Made by a program: the position numbers and the translations under genes
The notes under the pieces: generated by a model
Told to the model about the DNA's origin: nothing
Seen by the model: only the letters and a program-made list of their open reading frames with translations
Database searches by the model: none
Source: Flavobacteriaceae bacterium UBA3078
GTDB lineage: Bacteria > Bacteroidota > Bacteroidia > Flavobacteriales > Flavobacteriaceae
NCBI GenBank assembly: GCA_002366675.1
Contig: DFBO01000025.1
Coordinates: 1-10,164, forward strand
Direction: 5' to 3'
Length of the DNA stretch: 10,164 nucleotides
Part shown: positions 6,390-10,164 of the stretch, piece by piece
Numbering within the stretch: the stretch's first letter is position 1
How the letters are laid out: every line of letters begins with the position of its first letter

Positions 6390-7118
6390 ATGACACATAC
6401 ATATCAAGTTACAGGTATGACTTGTAATAATTGCAAAAAATCTGTTGAAGATGCTTTGACTCAACTCGATAAAGTTTCTAATGTAGAAGTAAATTTAGCA
6501 GCTGGTGAGGTTACTATCAGTATGAATTCACACATTAAGACTGAAGAGTTAAGAAGGACTTTGCCAGACAAATACACTCTTTCAGAAAGAGAACAAAAAA
6601 ACGTTTTTAGAAGTGTTGCCCCAAAAGAAGAAATTTCAGAATTAAAACAACTTCTACCGTTATTCTTAATCTTAGGTTATATAACAATAGCGTCTGTTTT
6701 ATTAAATGTAAACCCTTTCGATAGTAATGGGTTTATGTTAGATTTTATGGGCTTGTTTTATATCGTTTTTAGCTTCTTTAAACTCTTAGACTTAAAAGGA
6801 TTTCCAAAATCTTTTAGAATGTACGATCCATTGGCAAAAGCTATTCCTGCCTATGGTTGGATTTATCCATTTATTGAAGTTGGTTTAGGACTCATGTTTT
6901 TAGTGCGTTTTCAAATACCATACGCTTTAGTGTTAACCATAATTGTTCTAGGAATCACCACTTTTGGAGTTACAAAAACCTTATTGGATAAAAAAGCGAT
7001 TCAATGTGCTTGCTTAGGAACAGTTTTAAAACTTCCTATGACTAAAGCTACTTTTATTGAAAATTCCATCATGTTAATCATGGCTATAATTATGCTAATT
7101 AATACCATTCAATTATGA
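6390..7118 (+). CDS. HMA-domain fused to MauE/DoxX-like membrane protein
   Basis: A 242-residue inner-membrane protein with two parts. Residues 1-65 are a heavy-metal-associated (CopZ/Atx1-type) domain with the metal site GMTCNNC (C12, C15). Residues 85-242 hold four or five hydrophobic helices (about 88-106, 117-134, 154-173, 177-195, 222-240) and resemble the MauE/DoxX redox-associated membrane group, including FIEVGLGL (161-168) and a Cys-Ala-Cys at 206-208 (QCACLGTVLKLPM). The likely role is to take a soft metal ion at the HMA domain and pass it to, or use the CAC pair for redox work in, the membrane. This is inference, as is copper as the metal. The protein is not a P-type ATPase: it lacks DKTGT and the ATP-binding domain. 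The ATG at 6390 follows 78 bp of leader, and its stop overlaps the receptor start (ATGA, 7115-7118). Confidence 0.85.
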   Translation: MTHTYQVTGMTCNNCKKSVEDALTQLDKVSNVEVNLAAGEVTISMNSHIKTEELRRTLPDKYTLSEREQKNVFRSVAPKEEISELKQLLPLFLILGYITIASVLLNVNPFDSNGFMLDFMGLFYIVFSFFKLLDLKGFPKSFRMYDPLAKAIPAYGWIYPFIEVGLGLMFLVRFQIPYALVLTIIVLGITTFGVTKTLLDKKAIQCACLGTVLKLPMTKATFIENSIMLIMAIIMLINTIQL

Positions 7119-9352
7119 AGAAATTAGCGCTATTGTTAGTCTTGCTTCCTGTTTTTTCGTTTTCTCAAGAGAAAATAAATGGAATGATAATGCAAGTAAA
7201 TGAAGAAAACAAACACATTCCTGTTATAGGAGCTAATGTGTATTGGCTAGATACAACTGTAGGAACTTCAACAAATTTTGATGGAAAATTTACTATTCCT
7301 TATGAAACAGATTACAAGAAACTTGTAGTAAGTTATGTTGGTTATAAAACCGATACGTTAACGATTAAAAACACAGATCATATCCACCATTTATTGCAAC
7401 CAACCAGTAGTTTGGATGAGGTGGTTTTAAGCTCAAGGAAACAAGCTACAGCTAAGTCTTATTTGCTTTCACAGAATGTTATGACTGTAAGTAGCGACGA
7501 ACTTTTAAAAGCTGCATGTTGTAATCTATCTGAAAGTTTTGAAACCAATCCATCTATCGATGTGAATTTTGCTGATGCAGTTTCTGGAACCAGACAAATT
7601 AAAATGTTAGGCTTAACAAGTCCTTATATTTTAATTACTACTGAAAATATTCCATCCATTCGTGGCGCATCTCAAGCTTATGGTTTGAGTTTTATACCTG
7701 GAACTTGGGTAGAGAGTATTCAAATTACTAAAGGAGCTGGTAGTGTGGTTAATGGCTACGAGAGTATTGCTGGCCAAATAAACACCGAATTGGTGAAACC
7801 AAAAACTGATAAGTCACTTTTTGTGAACCTTTATGGAGCAAGTAGTGAAAGGCTAGAATTGAATGTGCATTTAAATACTAAGATTTCAGATAAATGGGAT
7901 ACTGGTTTATACGTTCATGGAAATACACATAATAAAAAGCATGACGTTAACGATGATGGTTTTATGGATATGCCGATTTATAATCAGATTAATATTATGA
8001 ACCGTTGGCAATATACCAATCCAGAAAAAGGTTTTGTAAGCTTTATTAATGTGAAATATTTAAACGATGCCAAGCAAGCAGGACAGTTAGATTTTGATCC
8101 AAATACCGACAAATTAACAACTAATGCTTGGGGAAGCGAAATAGATACCCAACGTTTTGAGGCTGCAGTAAAATTAGGCTATGTAAATCCAGAGATTCCT
8201 TATCAAAGTTTAGGAGTGCAATCAGCATTTAGTTGGCATGAACAGGAATCTTATTTCGGACTTAATGTTTATAATATTGTCCATAATAGTTTATATGCTA
8301 ATGCAATTTATAATTCTATTATTAGTGATTCTAGACATAAAATTAAAACAGGAATAAGCTATACCTATGATCATTATAAGGAGTTAGTAAACAAGACTGA
8401 ATATAAAAGAACTGAAGCGTCTGTTGGTGGTTTTTTTGAATACAATTACGATAATTTAGATAAGCTAAATCTAACAGCTGGTGTTCGAGTGGATAACCAT
8501 AATTTACTTGGTGTTTTTGTAACGCCAAGATTACATGCTCGTTATACACCTTGGGAGAAATCAGCAATTAGAGCTTCTATAGGAAGAGGAAAACGTAGTG
8601 CTAATGTTTTTACTGAAAACCAGAGCATGTTTGCGACTTCAAGACAGATAAATATTCTTAACTCAGGAGGTAATATTTACGGTTTAGATCCTGAAATTGC
8701 ATGGAATTATGGGGTTTCTTTTTTACAAGGATTTAATCTGTTTGGTAGAAAAGCTGATGTCACATTAGATTTTTACAGAACCGATTTTCAAAATCAAGTA
8801 GTTGTTGATTATGAAGATCCACAGGCAGTAAGTTTCTATAATCTTGAAGGTGAAAGTTATGCTAATAGTTTTCAGTTAGAGTTAAATTATAATGTATTTG
8901 CTCATTTCGATTTGCGTATGGCTTATAAATATTACGATGTTAAAACTCAGTATCAGTCTGGTAAACTCGAAAAGGCATTAACACCACAACATCGTGTATT
9001 CGCAAATGGGTCTTATGAAACAAAAATGCAAGATACTGGTGGGAATTGGAAGTTCGATGTTACTTATAATTGGTTGAGTGAGCAACGGTTTACTTCAACA
9101 GTAACGAATCCTGTTGATTATCGTGTGCCAGAATATTCACCTACTGTTGGTACTTTAAATATGCAGGTAACAAAAGTGTTTTCACCCAAATTTGAAGTAT
9201 ATTTAGGAGGTGAAAACATGACTAATGTTAGACAAGAAAATGCTATTTTAGCACCAAACGATCCGTTTGGCTCTTATTTTGATACTACTTTTGTATATGG
9301 TCCTGTATTTGGAAGTATGTATTATGCTGGATTACGATTTAAAATTGAATAA
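7115..9352 (+). CDS. TonB-dependent outer-membrane receptor with Cys-Cys plug
   Basis: A complete 745-residue TonB-dependent receptor, which moves a scarce ligand across the outer membrane using the proton motive force through TonB-ExbB-ExbD. Domain order: signal peptide (1-17, cleaved after FSFS), a carboxypeptidase-regulatory-like beta domain (about 20-97, with TNFDGKFTIPY and VVSYVGYKT), a plug (about 110-228, ending GQINTELVKP) and a 22-strand-type barrel to the C-terminus (YYAGLRFKIE). The plug contains LLKAACCNLSESFETNPSID, with adjacent cysteines at 135-136, a stretch I associate with a Bacteroidota receptor subgroup found near heavy-metal genes. The neighbours (HMA-membrane protein with a 4-bp overlap, secreted HMA protein 27 bp downstream) point to a metal or metal complex, possibly copper, as ligand. 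There is no SusD partner, which argues against glycan uptake. The family is certain; the ligand is inferred. Confidence 0.95.
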   Translation: MKKLALLLVLLPVFSFSQEKINGMIMQVNEENKHIPVIGANVYWLDTTVGTSTNFDGKFTIPYETDYKKLVVSYVGYKTDTLTIKNTDHIHHLLQPTSSLDEVVLSSRKQATAKSYLLSQNVMTVSSDELLKAACCNLSESFETNPSIDVNFADAVSGTRQIKMLGLTSPYILITTENIPSIRGASQAYGLSFIPGTWVESIQITKGAGSVVNGYESIAGQINTELVKPKTDKSLFVNLYGASSERLELNVHLNTKISDKWDTGLYVHGNTHNKKHDVNDDGFMDMPIYNQINIMNRWQYTNPEKGFVSFINVKYLNDAKQAGQLDFDPNTDKLTTNAWGSEIDTQRFEAAVKLGYVNPEIPYQSLGVQSAFSWHEQESYFGLNVYNIVHNSLYANAIYNSIISDSRHKIKTGISYTYDHYKELVNKTEYKRTEASVGGFFEYNYDNLDKLNLTAGVRVDNHNLLGVFVTPRLHARYTPWEKSAIRASIGRGKRSANVFTENQSMFATSRQINILNSGGNIYGLDPEIAWNYGVSFLQGFNLFGRKADVTLDFYRTDFQNQVVVDYEDPQAVSFYNLEGESYANSFQLELNYNVFAHFDLRMAYKYYDVKTQYQSGKLEKALTPQHRVFANGSYETKMQDTGGNWKFDVTYNWLSEQRFTSTVTNPVDYRVPEYSPTVGTLNMQVTKVFSPKFEVYLGGENMTNVRQENAILAPNDPFGSYFDTTFVYGPVFGSMYYAGLRFKIE

Positions 9353-9379
9353 AAATAATAACAACTTAAAATTAATAAG

Positions 9380-9736
9380 ATGAAAAAACTAGGAATATTA
9401 ATTGTTATGCTGATAGGTATGACTGCTTTTTCACAAAACAAGAATGCCAGAGCGACTATGGAAGTAGATGGTGTTTGTAACATGTGTAAAGAGCGAATTG
9501 AAAAAACGTGTATTAAAACAAAGGGTGTTAAATCGGCAGTATGGAATGTTGATACACATGAATTAGTGCTTTTTTACGATGAAAATAAAACAGATTTAAA
9601 CACCATTGAAAACAACATTGCTTCAGTTGGTCATGATACAAAAAATGTGATTGCAACAGATGAAGCTTATAACAGTGTACATAACTGTTGTAGGTATCGT
9701 GAAGAGTCTGTGGTAGAAGACCATAAAGAGGATTAA
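9380..9736 (+). CDS. Secreted heavy-metal-associated (HMA) domain protein
   Basis: A 118-residue periplasmic metal-binding protein. Residues 1-19 are a signal peptide (MKKLGILIVM..., ending AFSQ). Residues 24-90 form an HMA fold with the metal site in DGVCNMC (C33, C36), where the usual GMTC glycine-methionine-threonine is replaced by GVC, and Cys44 lies one helix turn beyond. The C-terminal tail adds HNCCRYRE (His101, Cys103, Cys104), a second potential ligand cluster, then an acidic end (VVEDHKED). It probably shuttles a soft metal between the receptor at the outer membrane and the HMA-membrane protein. That role is inferred from location and neighbours. ATG at 9380 is 27 bp after the receptor stop, with no promoter or Shine-Dalgarno in between, so it should be cotranscribed. 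A strong hairpin follows its stop. Confidence 0.9.
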   Translation: MKKLGILIVMLIGMTAFSQNKNARATMEVDGVCNMCKERIEKTCIKTKGVKSAVWNVDTHELVLFYDENKTDLNTIENNIASVGHDTKNVIATDEAYNSVHNCCRYREESVVEDHKED

Positions 9737-9742
9737 AGAAAC

Positions 9743-9778
9743 TAAAGAAAGTCTAAACAATTGTTTAGACTTTCTTTA
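9743..9778. terminator. Palindromic transcription terminator
   Basis: A perfect 36-bp palindrome with arms TAAAGAAAGTCTAAACAA and its complement begins 6 bp after the stop of the secreted HMA gene. Folded as RNA it gives GTCTAAAC-AATT-GTTTAGAC followed by the T-rich TTTCTTT, an intrinsic terminator for the plus strand. The symmetry places a T-rich tail on the other strand as well, so it could work in both directions. It marks the end of the cysteine-rich operon. Confidence 0.85.
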
Positions 9779-9784
9779 TATTGC
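9777..9784 (+). promoter_or_regulatory. Possible promoter -7 box for the last gene
   Basis: TATATTGC lies just after the palindrome and is one T short of the common TAnnTTTGC pattern. It ends 21 nt before the ATG at 9806. It is the only promoter-like sequence between the terminator and that gene. The match is imperfect. Confidence 0.3.
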
Positions 9785-9805
9785 AAGAATAATAATCAAA
9801 TTCCC

Positions 9806-10164
9806 ATGAAGAAACTACTTTTTATATTTACCTGTCTATTAATTTCAAAGACATATTCTCAAACTGATTTTATTATAACCGTTAATAATCAGTCTCAAGA
9901 GATATCTTTAGAAAAAGATTACGAGTTTAAAGTGGATGGAAAAACCATTCAGATATCTGTAAAAGAAAAAGACACATTAATATATAGTGATCCTTTTTAT
10001 ACTTTTAAATATTCGAAAAAACATAAAGTTTCAAAAACTGAAATTGATTTAGGGATTGAGCAAATTATGTTAATGACAGCTGGAGGTTCTGGAATCATTG
10101 TACAAAAATATGATTCGTTTAATCCAACTATGATGCAGGAAATAATGCTGAATGAAGTAACTAA
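9806..10164 (+). CDS. Secreted protein of unknown function, N-terminal part
   Basis: An open frame of 119 codons runs off the right edge of the window. It starts with a clear signal peptide (MKKLLFIFTCLLIS..., cleavage likely after TYS at about residue 18) and has no lipoprotein cysteine after it. The mature part is beta-rich with alternating polar and hydrophobic residues (ITVNNQSQEISL, YEFKVDGKTIQISV), then KVSKTEIDLGIEQIMLMTAGGSGIIVQKYD. I do not recognise a named domain. The mature part seen here has no cysteine, so nothing ties it to the metal locus, and the terminator before it separates it from that operon. It starts 69 bp after the HMA gene stop. The frame is supported by continuous coding character and the signal sequence. 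Confidence 0.75.
   Translation, partial: MKKLLFIFTCLLISKTYSQTDFIITVNNQSQEISLEKDYEFKVDGKTIQISVKEKDTLIYSDPFYTFKYSKKHKVSKTEIDLGIEQIMLMTAGGSGIIVQKYDSFNPTMMQEIMLNEVT

Noticed and set aside
6390..7118. Copper or mercury P-type ATPase, or a MerT-type transporter
   Set aside because: It has the HMA motif but no phosphorylation DKTGT motif and no ATP-binding domain, and the membrane part with CACLG resembles the MauE/DoxX group instead.
8343..8567. Minus-strand open frame of 74 codons inside the TonB-dependent receptor
   Set aside because: Lies wholly within barrel-coding sequence of the receptor on the other strand and has no independent support.
7115..9352. SusC-type glycan receptor
   Set aside because: At 745 residues it is shorter than SusC-like proteins, and no SusD lipoprotein gene is adjacent.
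1..10164. Mobile element, prophage, CRISPR array or tRNA genes
   Set aside because: No transposase, integrase, phage gene, repeated spacer pattern or tRNA-like cloverleaf was seen; base composition looks even across the window.

Overview
The window is AT-rich chromosomal DNA from a member of the Flavobacteriaceae (Bacteroidota). The evidence for this is the flavobacterial exosortase XrtF with its dedicated partner protein, the order purH-mreB-mreC-mreD-mrdA, promoter -7 boxes of the TAnnTTTG type, a TonB-dependent receptor with an N-terminal carboxypeptidase-regulatory-like domain, and a near absence of Shine-Dalgarno sequences. No rRNA, tRNA, CRISPR array, insertion sequence or other mobile element is visible.

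Left half (1-4779, all on the minus strand). Read in the direction of transcription, it holds a GAF-domain protein related to free methionine-(R)-sulfoxide reductase, purH (last two steps of IMP synthesis), mreB, mreC, mreD and the first 89 codons of mrdA (PBP2). The last four encode the elongasome core: cytoplasmic MreB filaments, the MreC/MreD membrane link and the peptidoglycan transpeptidase. The genes mreB to mrdA are nearly contiguous (8-bp gap, 8-bp overlap, 1-bp overlap), so they look like one transcript. The GAF gene and purH each have their own TACTTTTG box.

Middle (4780-5841). A short divergent promoter region separates the GAF gene from a plus-strand pair: xrtF, a transpeptidase-like membrane enzyme of the exosortase/archaeosortase superfamily, and its overlapping four-helix partner protein.

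Right half (5898-9736, plus strand). Four cysteine-rich genes look like one envelope metal-handling operon: a small exported HYC/CC/PP-motif protein, an inner-membrane protein with an N-terminal heavy-metal-associated (HMA) domain fused to a MauE/DoxX-like membrane part, a TonB-dependent outer-membrane receptor with a Cys-Cys pair in its plug, and a secreted periplasmic HMA-domain protein. Together they could carry a soft metal such as copper from the outer membrane to the inner membrane. The metal is an inference, and no regulator is present. A strong palindromic terminator at 9743-9778 closes the operon. The window ends inside an unrecognised secreted-protein gene (from 9806).

The best candidate for something under-described is this cysteine-pair metal locus. 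Secondary points of interest are a probable leaderless GTG start, a TTG start for xrtF, a start correction for purH, and an fRMsr-like enzyme lacking one of the three canonical cysteines.
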